This document shows positions 1-5,037 of a stretch of 5,037 nucleotides of DNA, piece after piece. Origin of the DNA: Bacillota bacterium (lineage in GTDB: Bacteria > Bacillota > Clostridia > Oscillospirales > Ruminococcaceae); assembly GCA_023457175.1 (NCBI GenBank), contig JAEWMM010000067.1, forward strand, positions 1 to 5,037, given 5' to 3'. The position numbers and the translations under genes were made by a program. The notes beneath the pieces were generated by a model. It was not told the DNA's origin and searched no databases. It was given only the letters and a program-made list of their open reading frames with translations. Position 1 is the stretch's first letter, and each line of letters opens with the position of its first letter.

Positions 1-235
1 GGAGCTGATCGGCGAGTCCGGCGCGCCGGTGCAGATTATGATTGGCCACGAGTCGGCGACGAGCCAGCTGGCCGACAGCTCGGTGATTCTTGCGCGCTAT
101 AACATCGGCCAGAGTGCGGCGGGGGCCATCGGTATCATTGGGCCGACGCGAATGGATTATGCGGGGCTGATACCGCATCTGGAATACTTTGCCCAGACAC
201 TAGGCAAGCTTTTAAGTGAGACCTATAACGCCTGA
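1..235 (+). CDS. hrcA: HrcA, heat-inducible transcription repressor (3' part only)
   Basis: Only the last 77 codons are present; the frame is open from base 2 and ends at TGA 233-235. HrcA is the dimeric repressor that binds the CIRCE operator (family knowledge: consensus TTAGCACTC-N9-GAGTGCTAA) upstream of class I heat-shock genes, and it needs GroEL for activity in Bacillus. The visible part is the family's C-terminal signature: an IG-x-E motif (residues 14-17 of this fragment), a serine/valine stretch leading to an ARY motif, then GIIGPTRMDY (44-53) followed by an amphipathic helix rich in Leu and Tyr. The GPTRMDY block is the most diagnostic piece. The N-terminal winged-helix DNA-binding domain lies upstream of the window. 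It is the first visible gene of the operon, with grpE starting 139 bases downstream. The ATG- or GTG-like codons inside the fragment are not real starts, because the upstream codons match the family. Confidence 0.95.
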   Translation, partial: ELIGESGAPVQIMIGHESATSQLADSSVILARYNIGQSAAGAIGIIGPTRMDYAGLIPHLEYFAQTLGKLLSETYNA

Positions 236-269
236 TCAAATTACCCGGAACTTAACAGTTGCAAATTCT

Positions 270-290
270 TGCGGCGCCTACGCTGCCGCA
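270..290 (+). other. Stem-loop just after hrcA
   Basis: TGCGGC (270-275) pairs perfectly with GCCGCA (285-290). Two more pairs (276-277 with 282-283) form if T284 is bulged, giving about 8 pairs closing a small loop. No T run follows, so it is not a typical intrinsic terminator. It is the first of two tandem hairpins between hrcA and grpE. In Bacillus subtilis the dnaK-operon transcript is processed shortly downstream of hrcA, so a processing or stabilising role is plausible, but that is inference. Confidence 0.5.
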
Positions 291-298
291 GTAATATT

Positions 299-349
299 TG
301 GCCATGTTGGGCGGCTGTCGCGAACGCGGAGAGCCCAAACGGCCATTTT
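299..349 (+). other. Long imperfect stem-loop followed by TTTT, upstream of grpE
   Basis: TGGCC (299-303) pairs with GGCCA (341-345) and TTGGGC (307-312) pairs with GCCCAA (333-338). A small asymmetric internal loop (304-306 against 339-340) separates the two. The apical part holds a short CGC/GCG helix (320-322 with 327-329... around a GAAC-like loop). Four Ts follow directly (346-349). It could be a leaky terminator or attenuator that lowers read-through from hrcA, or a 5' stabiliser of a processed grpE-dnaK mRNA. The T run is short, so strong termination is unlikely. The grpE ribosome binding site (GGAGG, 362-366) is outside the stem and free. Confidence 0.5.
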
Positions 350-374
350 AAAATGATAATCGGAGGGAAACCAC

Positions 375-962
375 ATGTCAGACAAGGAGCAGGTCACGCC
401 GCAGCAGGCTGACGAGACGGCGCAGAGCACCGGCCCTGCTAACACAGGAGAGACCGCCAATGCGGTCGCCGATGAAAAAGCCAACGAGACAAAACGCGAC
501 AAAGAAGAGCGGACCCCGGCGAAAACCGAGCTTGAAAAGCTACAGGACGACTATGCGGCGCTCAACGATAAATATCTTCGGCTGATGGCCGAATACGACA
601 ACTTCAGAAAGCGCAGCCAGCGTGAGCGCGACGCCGTCTACCCCGAGGCGACCGCGACAGCCGCCGCCGCATTTCTCACCGTCTCTGATAACTTTGAACG
701 GGCGCTGGCCGCTGAGTGCGCCGACTCCGAATATAAAAAGGGCGCCGAGCTGACCTACCAGTCGCTGATGGACGCGTTTGCAAAGCTCAAGGTCGAAAAG
801 TTCGGAGAGCCGGGCGACGCGTTTGACCCCAACCAGCACAACGCGGTGATGCATGTCGAGGACGACAGCATAGAGACCCAAACGGTGGTGGAGGTCTTCC
901 AAAAGGGCTACCGGCTGGGCGACCGCATTATCCGCCACGCAATGGTCAAGGTCGCAAATTAG
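375..962 (+). CDS. grpE: GrpE, nucleotide exchange factor of DnaK
   Basis: GrpE is a cytoplasmic homodimer that opens the DnaK ATPase domain to release ADP, allowing ATP binding and substrate release. The product has 195 residues, normal for the family. Residues 1-50 are a charged, Ala/Glu/Thr-rich disordered tail. Residues about 50-110 form the long helix/coiled coil (LEKLQDDYAALNDKYLRLMAEYDNFRKR, here described as residues 54-80 by its ends LEKL and FRKR) and reach the DNFERAL motif (105-111). Residues 122-160 include KGAELT, whose Gly aligns with E. coli G122 (DnaK contact), and GDAFDPNQHNAV (147-158). The C-terminal beta domain carries the FQKGYRLGDRIIRHAMVKVA signature (175-194). ATG 375 has GGAGG at 362-366, eight bases upstream. 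Small departures from consensus are FLTVSDN where LLPVLDN is usual, and K139 where a Gly is common. It lies 96 bases before dnaK in the same operon. Confidence 0.97.
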   Translation: MSDKEQVTPQQADETAQSTGPANTGETANAVADEKANETKRDKEERTPAKTELEKLQDDYAALNDKYLRLMAEYDNFRKRSQRERDAVYPEATATAAAAFLTVSDNFERALAAECADSEYKKGAELTYQSLMDAFAKLKVEKFGEPGDAFDPNQHNAVMHVEDDSIETQTVVEVFQKGYRLGDRIIRHAMVKVAN

Positions 963-986
963 AAGCATACCTAAAATGATTTGAGC

Positions 987-1001
987 ACGGCCAATAGCCG
1001 T
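987..1001 (+). other. Small inverted repeat between grpE and dnaK
   Basis: ACGGC (987-991) and GCCGT (997-1001) form a perfect five-pair stem with the loop CAATA, followed only by TTT. It is too short to be called a terminator. No convincing sigma-A promoter was found in this 96-base spacer, so dnaK is most simply co-transcribed with grpE. The dnaK ribosome binding site GAGGAGG (1044-1050) is strong and is not sequestered by this stem. Confidence 0.3.
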
Positions 1002-1058
1002 TTCAGATAACATGAATTTTGTATAGAACATCTGCGATATATTGAGGAGGAAATTATT

Positions 1059-2885
1059 ATGGGAAAGATTATCGGCATTGACCTTGGAACCACCAACTCT
1101 TGTGTGGCCGTCATGGAAGGCGGCGAGCCGGTCGTTATCGCCAACGCAGAAGGCGCCAGAACCACGCCGTCGGTCGTCGCGTTTTCTAAAACCGGTGAGC
1201 GCATGGTTGGTCAGGTCGCAAAGCGTCAGGCCATTACCAACCCCGACAGAACCATCAGTTCGATTAAGCGCAAAATGGGCTCGGATTATACCGTTGCGAT
1301 CGACAACAAAAAATATACCCCGCAGGAAATTTCGGCCATGGTGCTGCAAAAGCTCAAGACCGACGCCGAGGCCTATCTGGGCCAGACGGTCACCGAGGCG
1401 GTCATCACTGTTCCGGCCTATTTCACCGACGCGCAGCGTCAGGCTACCAAGGACGCGGGCCGCATTGCGGGCTTGGACGTCAAGCGCATCATCAACGAGC
1501 CGACCGCTGCGGCGCTGGCTTACGGCGTTGACAAAGAAAACGACCAGAAGGTCATGGTTTACGACCTTGGCGGCGGCACCTTCGCCGTCTCGATCATCGA
1601 GATGGGCGACGGTGTGCAGGAGGTTTTGGCGACCGCGGGCAATAACCGCCTGGGCGGCGACGACTTTGACGACCGCGTCATTAAGTATATGGCCGATACC
1701 TTCAAGAATGAAAACGGCATCGACCTCACTCAGGACAAAATGGCGATGCAGCGCTTAAAGGAAGCGGCCGAAAAGGCCAAGATTGAGCTTTCGGGCGTGA
1801 CGACCGCGCAGGTCAACCTGCCGTTCATCACCGCCGACGCCACCGGCCCCAAGCATCTGGATATGTCAATCACCCGCGCCAAGTTTAACGAGCTGACCGC
1901 CGATCTTGTCGCGGCTACGATGGGTCCGGTTAAGCAGGCGCTTTCCGACTCGGGTCTTTCCACCTCGCAGATCGACAAGGTGCTCATGGTCGGCGGTTCT
2001 TCGAGAATACCCGCTGTGCTCGACGCGGTCAAGAGCTTCATCGGCAAGGAGCCGTTTAAGGGCATCAACCCCGACGAATGTGTCGCGGTGGGCGCGGCCA
2101 TTCAGGGCGGCGTTCTTGGCGGCGACGTCAAGGGCCTGCTGCTGCTCGACGTAACCCCGCTGTCGCTGGGTATTGAGACGATGGGCGGCGTGTTCACCAA
2201 GATCATCGACCGCAACACAACCATCCCGACCAAGAAGAGCCAGGTCTTCTCGACCGCCGCCGACAACCAGACCTCGGTTGAGGTGCATGTGTTGCAGGGC
2301 GAGCGCGAGATGGCTTCGGGCAATAAGACGCTGGGCCTCTTCAAGCTCGACGGCATTCTGCCCGCCCGCCGCGGCGTGCCGCAGATTGAGGTAACCTTTG
2401 ACATCGACGCCAACGGCATTGTGCACGTCTCGGCGAAGGATAAGGGCACCGGTAAGGAGCAGAACATCACAATTTCCTCCTCGACCAACATGTCGAAGGA
2501 GGATATCGAGAAGGCCGTCAAGGACGCCGAGCAGTTTGCCGAAGAGGATAAGCGCCGCCGCGACGAGGCCGACACCCGCAACAACGCCGACCAGCTGGTC
2601 TACCAGACCGAACAGGCGTTGTCCGAGCTGGGCGATAAGGTCGACCCCGCCGACAAGGCCGACATTGAGCAGAAGCTTAATGCGCTTAAAGAGGCGCTCA
2701 AGGGCACCGATAATGAGCTGATCAAGACCGGCACCGAGTCGCTCTCCAAAAAATTTGCTGAAATGTCCGAAAAGATTTACAAGGCCGCACAGGCCGAGCA
2801 GCCGGCGCAGGAGCCTACAGGCGGCGCGCAGGGCGGCGGCCAGAACGCAGACTTTGTTGACGCCGATTTTAAGGACGCCGAATAA
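1059..2885 (+). CDS. dnaK: DnaK, Hsp70 molecular chaperone
   Basis: ATP-driven cytoplasmic chaperone that binds exposed hydrophobic peptides, working with DnaJ and GrpE. It has 608 residues, typical for Gram-positive DnaK. ATPase domain, about 1-355: GIDLGTTNS (6-14, D8 and T11/T12), K70 in SIKRKMG, P119, R127, [11 protein letters not shown] (146-156, E147), phosphate-2 loop DLGGGTF (169-175), NRLGGDDFD (196-204) and VGGSSRIP (311-318). The interdomain linker is LLLLD (360-364). The beta substrate-binding domain covers about 365-475 ([36 protein letters not shown]). The helical lid covers about 476-580, with a Gly/Gln-rich tail ending in [11 protein letters not shown] 1059 has GAGGAGG eight bases upstream. 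Oddities: the residue after DLGGGTF is Ala (A176) instead of the near-invariant Asp; R437 replaces a conserved Pro in PAPRG; G359 precedes the linker. The remaining catalytic residues are intact, so identity is certain but full ATPase competence is not. Confidence 0.98.
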   Translation: MGKIIGIDLGTTNSCVAVMEGGEPVVIANAEGARTTPSVVAFSKTGERMVGQVAKRQAITNPDRTISSIKRKMGSDYTVAIDNKKYTPQEISAMVLQKLKTDAEAYLGQTVTEAVITVPAYFTDAQRQATKDAGRIAGLDVKRIINEPTAAALAYGVDKENDQKVMVYDLGGGTFAVSIIEMGDGVQEVLATAGNNRLGGDDFDDRVIKYMADTFKNENGIDLTQDKMAMQRLKEAAEKAKIELSGVTTAQVNLPFITADATGPKHLDMSITRAKFNELTADLVAATMGPVKQALSDSGLSTSQIDKVLMVGGSSRIPAVLDAVKSFIGKEPFKGINPDECVAVGAAIQGGVLGGDVKGLLLLDVTPLSLGIETMGGVFTKIIDRNTTIPTKKSQVFSTAADNQTSVEVHVLQGEREMASGNKTLGLFKLDGILPARRGVPQIEVTFDIDANGIVHVSAKDKGTGKEQNITISSSTNMSKEDIEKAVKDAEQFAEEDKRRRDEADTRNNADQLVYQTEQALSELGDKVDPADKADIEQKLNALKEALKGTDNELIKTGTESLSKKFAEMSEKIYKAAQAEQPAQEPTGGAQGGGQNADFVDADFKDAE

Positions 2886-2895
2886 AGCTTAAAAG

Positions 2896-2955
2896 CGCAT
2901 ACAGGAAAAGGCCTTTGACGACGAAACGCGCCAAGGGCCTTGACCCCTGTTTGCG
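2896..2955 (+). other. Large stem-loop downstream of dnaK
   Basis: The core AAGGCCTTTG (2908-2917) pairs over ten positions with CAAGGGCCTT (2932-2941), with one G-U pair. The outer arms ACAGG (2901-2905) with CCTGT (2946-2950) and CGCA (2896-2899) with TGCG (2952-2955) continue the helix across an AA/GACC internal loop and a T-T mismatch. The loop is 2918-2931. It begins 11 bases after the dnaK stop codon and no T run follows, so it looks more like a 3' stabilising or processing element for the dnaK message than a terminator. A protective role that keeps dnaK mRNA more abundant than dnaJ mRNA is inference. Confidence 0.6.
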
Positions 2956-2967
2956 TATCATACTAAT
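2940..2967 (+). promoter_or_regulatory. Possible weak promoter for dnaJ
   Basis: TTGACC (2940-2945) matches the -35 consensus at five of six positions. Sixteen bases later ACTAAT (2962-2967) matches the -10 box at four of six. A start near 2974 would give dnaJ a leader of about 160 bases holding the next hairpin and T tract. The -35 box lies inside the right arm of the preceding stem-loop. The match is modest and could be chance. Confidence 0.25.
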
Positions 2968-2980
2968 CTTTAATTAAAAA

Positions 2981-3011
2981 GCGCAATAGATTGCGGGCCG
3001 GTTTTTGTTTT
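2981..3011 (+). terminator. Weak terminator-like hairpin and T tract between dnaK and dnaJ
   Basis: CGCAAT (2982-2987) and ATTGCG (2990-2995) form a short hairpin, realistically five pairs with a four-base TAGA loop. Six bases (GGCCGG) separate it from the tract TTTTTGTTTT (3002-3011). The short stem and the gap before the T tract make this weaker than a canonical intrinsic terminator. Partial termination, giving less dnaJ than dnaK, would fit the arrangement but is inferred. A run of five As at 2976-2980 could pair with the T tract. Confidence 0.35.
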
Positions 3012-3029
3012 GTCAGGGCAATGCGCAAA

Positions 3030-3046
3030 GCGGGCTGACGTCCCGC
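3030..3046 (+). other. Small GC-rich inverted repeat in the dnaJ leader
   Basis: GCGGG (3030-3034) pairs perfectly with CCCGC (3042-3046) around the seven-base loop CTGACGT. A second short palindrome, TTTGC-C-GCAAA (3075-3085), follows; its one-base centre suits a DNA-level site more than an RNA hairpin. I see no gene in 2886-3135, and these are its only other structured pieces. No function can be assigned. Confidence 0.3.
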
Positions 3047-3119
3047 CGCCGATCAGACGCAAGCCGGGCGTAGATTTGCCGCAAAGATAAGCGTTTTTAA
3101 TGGGGATTGGTATTTAAGA

Positions 3120-3146
3120 AGGGAGATGATGCGATTTGGCGGATAA
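3120..3146 (+). promoter_or_regulatory. dnaJ translation start region: RBS, out-of-frame ATGATG mini-ORF and TTG start
   Basis: AGGGAG (3120-3125) is the only Shine-Dalgarno-like sequence and sits ten bases before TTG 3136. In the dnaJ frame a TGA at 3127-3129 excludes any earlier start, so TTG is effectively the only candidate at the conserved N-terminus. An ATGATG (3126-3131) in another frame opens a six-codon ORF (MMRFGG) that stops at TAA 3144-3146, overlapping the dnaJ start. Its spacing from the Shine-Dalgarno is too short for efficient use. Confidence 0.6.
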
Positions 3147-4287
3147 AAGAGATTTTTACGAGGTGCTGGGCGTGTCCAAGGGCGCCTCAGACGATGAAAT
3201 TAAAAAGGCCTACCGCAAGCTGGCCAAGCAATACCACCCGGACGTAAACCCCGGAGACAAAAAGGCCGAAGCAAATTTTAAAGAGGTCGGCGAGGCTTAC
3301 GAAGTGCTTTCAGACCCACAGAAACGCGCCCGTTATGACCAGTTTGGTCACGCGGGGGTGGATCCAAGCTATGGTGCGGGAGCCGGTGGCTTTGGCGGCG
3401 GTTTTGAGGACATAGATTTAGGCGACCTGTTCGGCAGCTTTTTCGGCGGCTTCGGCGGCTCGACCCGTACCCGCAACCCCAACGGGCCGATTCGCGGGCG
3501 GGATATCGGGCTGACGCTCTCGTTGTCGTTTGAAGAGGCGGCGCTCGGCTGCAACAAGGATATCTCGGTGCCGCATCTCGAAACCTGCGAGGCCTGCGCG
3601 GGTTCGGGCGCAAAGAAGGGCACAAGCCCCGAGGTTTGCGCCACCTGCGGCGGCTCCGGCAGCATACGCGCCACCGAACGCACCATGCTGGGCACCATGC
3701 AGGTGCAAAAGACCTGCCCGCACTGCGGCGGCAAGGGCAAGGTCATCAAGGAGCCCTGCGCCGACTGCTCCGGTCAGGGCCGGGTACGGAAGCAGCGCAA
3801 GCTGACCGTCACGGTACCGGCGGGCTTCAACCACGGCCAGACCTTCACGCTGCGCGGCCAGGGCGATTCGGGCTTAAACGGCGGCCCGGCGGGCGATGCG
3901 AACATCACCGTCTCGGTTCGGCCCGACCCCGTATTTGAGCGCGACGGTTACGACATCTGGTGCGAGATTCCCATTACCTTTATGCAGGCGGCGCTCGGTG
4001 ACGAGATTACTGTCCCGACGCTTGAGGGCAAGGTCAAATACACGGTGCCCGAGGGCACGCAGCCCCAGACGGTCTTCAGGCTTAAGAGCAGGGGTGTGCC
4101 GTTCATTAACGGGCGCGGCAAGGGCGACCAGTTTGTCCGCGTGACGGTAGAAGTGCCAAAGTCGCTTAATAATAAGCAGAAGCAGGCGCTGCGCGATTTT
4201 GAAGGTACGCTTTCAGATCGCAATTATGAAAAGCGTAAGAGCTTTTTTGATCGTATTAAAGAGTCGATGCGCGGTGAAAATTCGTAA
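3136..4287 (+). CDS. dnaJ: DnaJ, Hsp40 co-chaperone (type I)
   Basis: DnaJ binds unfolded substrate and stimulates DnaK ATP hydrolysis through its J domain in the cytoplasm. The product has 383 residues and full type I architecture. The J domain is about 5-70, with the HPD triad at 34-36 and the YDQFG end at 67-71. The Gly/Phe-rich region is about 71-118, with a DLF-type motif at 97-99. The zinc-binding domain has four CxxCxGxG repeats starting at C151, C168, C194 and C208, so all eight zinc-ligand cysteines are present. C-terminal substrate-binding and dimerisation domains follow, about 215-375, with motifs such as [11 protein letters not shown] and [10 protein letters not shown]. The start is TTG 3136, because an in-frame TGA lies just upstream and the [17 protein letters not shown] beginning matches the family. 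It is the last gene of the operon: a terminator begins 11 bases after its TAA. The 250-base gap from dnaK and the TTG start suggest lower expression than dnaK. Confidence 0.97.
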   Translation: MADKRDFYEVLGVSKGASDDEIKKAYRKLAKQYHPDVNPGDKKAEANFKEVGEAYEVLSDPQKRARYDQFGHAGVDPSYGAGAGGFGGGFEDIDLGDLFGSFFGGFGGSTRTRNPNGPIRGRDIGLTLSLSFEEAALGCNKDISVPHLETCEACAGSGAKKGTSPEVCATCGGSGSIRATERTMLGTMQVQKTCPHCGGKGKVIKEPCADCSGQGRVRKQRKLTVTVPAGFNHGQTFTLRGQGDSGLNGGPAGDANITVSVRPDPVFERDGYDIWCEIPITFMQAALGDEITVPTLEGKVKYTVPEGTQPQTVFRLKSRGVPFINGRGKGDQFVRVTVEVPKSLNNKQKQALRDFEGTLSDRNYEKRKSFFDRIKESMRGENS

Positions 4288-4298
4288 TATGCCAATAG

Positions 4299-4346
4299 AA
4301 GCGCGCTGCAAAATCTTAGGGTTCTGCGGTGCGCTTTGCTTGTTTT
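4299..4346 (+). terminator. Intrinsic terminator after dnaJ
   Basis: AAGCGCGCTGCA (4299-4310) pairs over 12 positions with TGCGGTGCGCTT (4325-4336), with two G-U pairs. The loop is 14 bases and the T-rich tract TTTGCTTGTTTT (4335-4346) follows at once. Its place 11 bases after the dnaJ stop fits the end of the hrcA-grpE-dnaK-dnaJ unit. The tract is interrupted, so some read-through is possible. Confidence 0.75.
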
Positions 4347-4356
4347 AAACCACGCC

Positions 4357-4380
4357 GGCTGGGCGATGGCTTACAGCCCA
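4357..4380 (+). repeat. Inverted repeat in the dnaJ-lipoprotein spacer
   Basis: GGCTG (4357-4361) can pair with CAGCC (4374-4378), or TGGGC (4360-4364) with GCCCA (4376-4380). These are two mutually exclusive short stems. It lies upstream of the lipoprotein promoter, so it would be in that gene's mRNA only on read-through from dnaJ. No function is evident. Confidence 0.3.
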
Positions 4381-4426
4381 ACAACCTCAGGAGCATTTTG
4401 CGCAGAAGATTTGACGGACTATTGCG

Positions 4427-4474
4427 GCGTTTGTCCAAACGCTAAGACCTTTCGGTATTTTTTAATGTTTTTTT
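4427..4474 (+). other. Perfect inverted repeat followed by two T tracts
   Basis: GCGTTTG (4427-4433) and CAAACGC (4436-4442) form a perfect palindrome with a TC centre. As RNA it would be six pairs with a four-base loop. T6 (4458-4463) and T7 (4468-4474) lie 15 or more bases downstream, too far for a standard terminator, although a very weak ACC/GGT hairpin (4447-4456) sits next to the first T run. It could be a back-up terminator or a protein-binding site upstream of the promoter that follows. Confidence 0.35.
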
Positions 4475-4507
4475 ACGTTTTATCCATTTCTTACCCCACA
4501 ATAGCCC

Positions 4508-4536
4508 TGTTCAAATTGCGTAAATTGTCGTATAAT
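4508..4536 (+). promoter_or_regulatory. Sigma-A type promoter of the lipoprotein gene
   Basis: TATAAT (4531-4536) is a perfect -10 hexamer. The -35 region is poor: TGTTCA (4508-4513) at 17-base spacing matches three of six, and TTCAAA (4510-4515) at 15-base spacing matches four of six. There is no TGn extended -10. The flanks are AT-rich and T tracts lie upstream, which can help weak -35 promoters. The expected start near 4543 gives a leader of about 39 bases to ATG 4582. Confidence 0.65.
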
Positions 4537-4581
4537 AGGAAAGCTAAAGGCAAATGGATTTTGAAACGGAGAGATTATAAA

Positions 4582-5037
4582 ATGATCAAAAAAGGCGTTG
4601 CGCTGTTGCTTGCGATGGTTTTGTTGGCGTCCTGTCAATCCGCGCCGTCACCATCCGGCTCTTCGGCGCCCTCTTCCTCGCAGAGCAGTTCTACAGGCAC
4701 AACCGGCGGTCATATTGAAAACGGCCGTTTCGTTTTTAAGCAATTGGACGATCCGCTGTTCACGATGGATTATGAGCCGCGTACCGGCTCGGTGACAAAG
4801 CAGCACTTTGGCTTAAACTTCCCCGACGGCACCGATACCAATTGGCTCGGTGACAGCGGCTTTGACTCGCTCTTTGACCTGCACGAGGCCAAGACCGATA
4901 AGGTCTATGGCTCGGTCGTTATCACGACCGCAACGGCCGATCTGGCGGCCCAGTACAATACGACCGACCCTGCAGAGCAGCTCAACCAGATGCAGGCGAG
5001 CTTTTTTACCACCGACGTCTACTATGAGGGGCTCAAA
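4582..5037 (+). CDS. Putative secreted lipoprotein of unknown function (5' part only)
   Basis: The frame runs open for 152 codons to the window edge, so the 3' end is missing. ATG 4582 is preceded by GGAGAG (4568-4573), eight bases away. The product starts MIKK, then a hydrophobic stretch and a lipobox L15-A16-S17-C18, so it should be exported by Sec, lipidated on C18 and anchored to the outer face of the membrane. Residues 19-43 form a Ser/Pro/Gly/Thr-rich flexible spacer. From about residue 44 a folded domain begins with many Asp, Thr and aromatic residues (TNWLGDSGFDSLFDLHEAKTD, described by its ends TNW and KTD). I do not recognise the family; a solute-binding or other surface domain cannot be told from this part. 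Its own promoter and the terminator before it suggest it is not in the chaperone operon. The same frame is open all the way back to the dnaJ stop, but the RBS, lipobox and promoter favour ATG 4582 over upstream ATGs (4366, 4465). Confidence 0.85.
   Translation, partial: MIKKGVALLLAMVLLASCQSAPSPSGSSAPSSSQSSSTGTTGGHIENGRFVFKQLDDPLFTMDYEPRTGSVTKQHFGLNFPDGTDTNWLGDSGFDSLFDLHEAKTDKVYGSVVITTATADLAAQYNTTDPAEQLNQMQASFFTTDVYYEGLK

Noticed and set aside
355..360. GATAAT as a -10 box for a grpE promoter
   Set aside because: No -35 box lies at suitable distance, and a start about seven bases downstream would fall on the grpE ribosome binding site.
236..374. A CIRCE operator within the window (also looked for at 963-1058, 2886-3135 and 4288-4581)
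   Set aside because: No TTAGCACTC or GAGTGCTAA half-site was seen in any spacer; the operator is expected upstream of hrcA, outside the window.
981..1027. Candidate promoter for dnaK (TTGAGC and TATAGA)
   Set aside because: The hexamers do not fall at 16-18 base spacing and the better-spaced pairs match poorly; co-transcription from upstream is simpler.
540..1349. Long minus-strand open frame of 269 codons across grpE and dnaK
   Set aside because: It lies opposite two certain genes, has no ribosome binding site or family signature, and is explained by GC-rich codon use on the + strand.
1042..1758. 238-codon + strand open frame overlapping dnaK in another frame
   Set aside because: Its translation is an Arg/Ser/Pro-rich low-complexity product typical of a frame shadow. 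The dnaK frame has full family motifs and the strong ribosome binding site.
1866..2426. Minus-strand open frames inside dnaK (and similar ones at 2102-2584 and 3369-3834)
   Set aside because: Each is antisense to a conserved coding region, with no start signals or recognisable domain.
4289..4348. Short ORF of 19 codons starting just after dnaJ
   Set aside because: It has no ribosome binding site and runs straight through the terminator hairpin.
4350..4580. A riboswitch or known structured RNA in the dnaJ-lipoprotein spacer
   Set aside because: The main inverted repeats lie upstream of the predicted transcription start near 4543 and match no riboswitch class I know.
4366..4581. N-terminal extension of the lipoprotein from ATG 4366
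   Set aside because: There is no good ribosome binding site before 4366. The extension spans T tracts and a perfect TATAAT, and it would bury a clean signal peptide with lipobox.
1..5037. CRISPR array, insertion sequence, tRNA or rRNA gene
   Set aside because: No regularly spaced direct repeats, transposase motifs with terminal inverted repeats, or tRNA/rRNA signatures were seen on either strand.

Overview
The window looks like a chromosomal segment from a GC-rich member of the Bacillota, most likely of the class Clostridia and plausibly near Oscillospiraceae/Ruminococcaceae. The reasons are the Gram-positive gene order hrcA-grpE-dnaK-dnaJ, a 608-residue DnaK lacking the roughly 24-residue insertion that proteobacterial DnaK carries in its ATPase domain, strong GGAGG-type ribosome binding sites, and a Ser-rich lipoprotein of the kind common in gut Clostridia. 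The lineage is an inference; no marker gene here fixes it to a genus.

Layout, all on the + strand: the 3' end of hrcA (1-235, heat-shock repressor); a 139-base spacer with two stem-loops; grpE (375-962, nucleotide exchange factor); a 96-base spacer; dnaK (1059-2885, Hsp70); a 250-base structured spacer with no gene; dnaJ (3136-4287, Hsp40, starting at TTG); a good intrinsic terminator (4299-4346) closing the operon; a 235-base AT-richer stretch with inverted repeats and T tracts; a promoter with a perfect TATAAT -10 box; and the 5' part of an unrecognised lipoprotein gene (4582 to the window edge).

The four chaperone genes act together. HrcA represses the operon, normally by binding CIRCE upstream of hrcA (outside this window; no CIRCE copy was seen inside it). 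DnaJ delivers substrate and stimulates DnaK ATP hydrolysis, and GrpE releases ADP from DnaK to reset the cycle. The spacers carry stem-loops that could set different mRNA stability or expression for each gene.

This is mostly an ordinary housekeeping region, and I see no new defence, mobile or biosynthetic system. The point most worth a second look is in DnaK. The near-invariant Asp of the phosphate-2 motif (DLGGGTFD, E. coli D201, Hsc70 D206, a potassium/nucleotide-site residue) is Ala here (A176). A near-invariant Pro in the substrate-binding domain (E. coli P466) is Arg (R437), and the interdomain linker is also slightly altered. Other points are the TTG start of dnaJ, overlapped by an out-of-frame ATGATG mini-ORF, and the stem-loops between genes.
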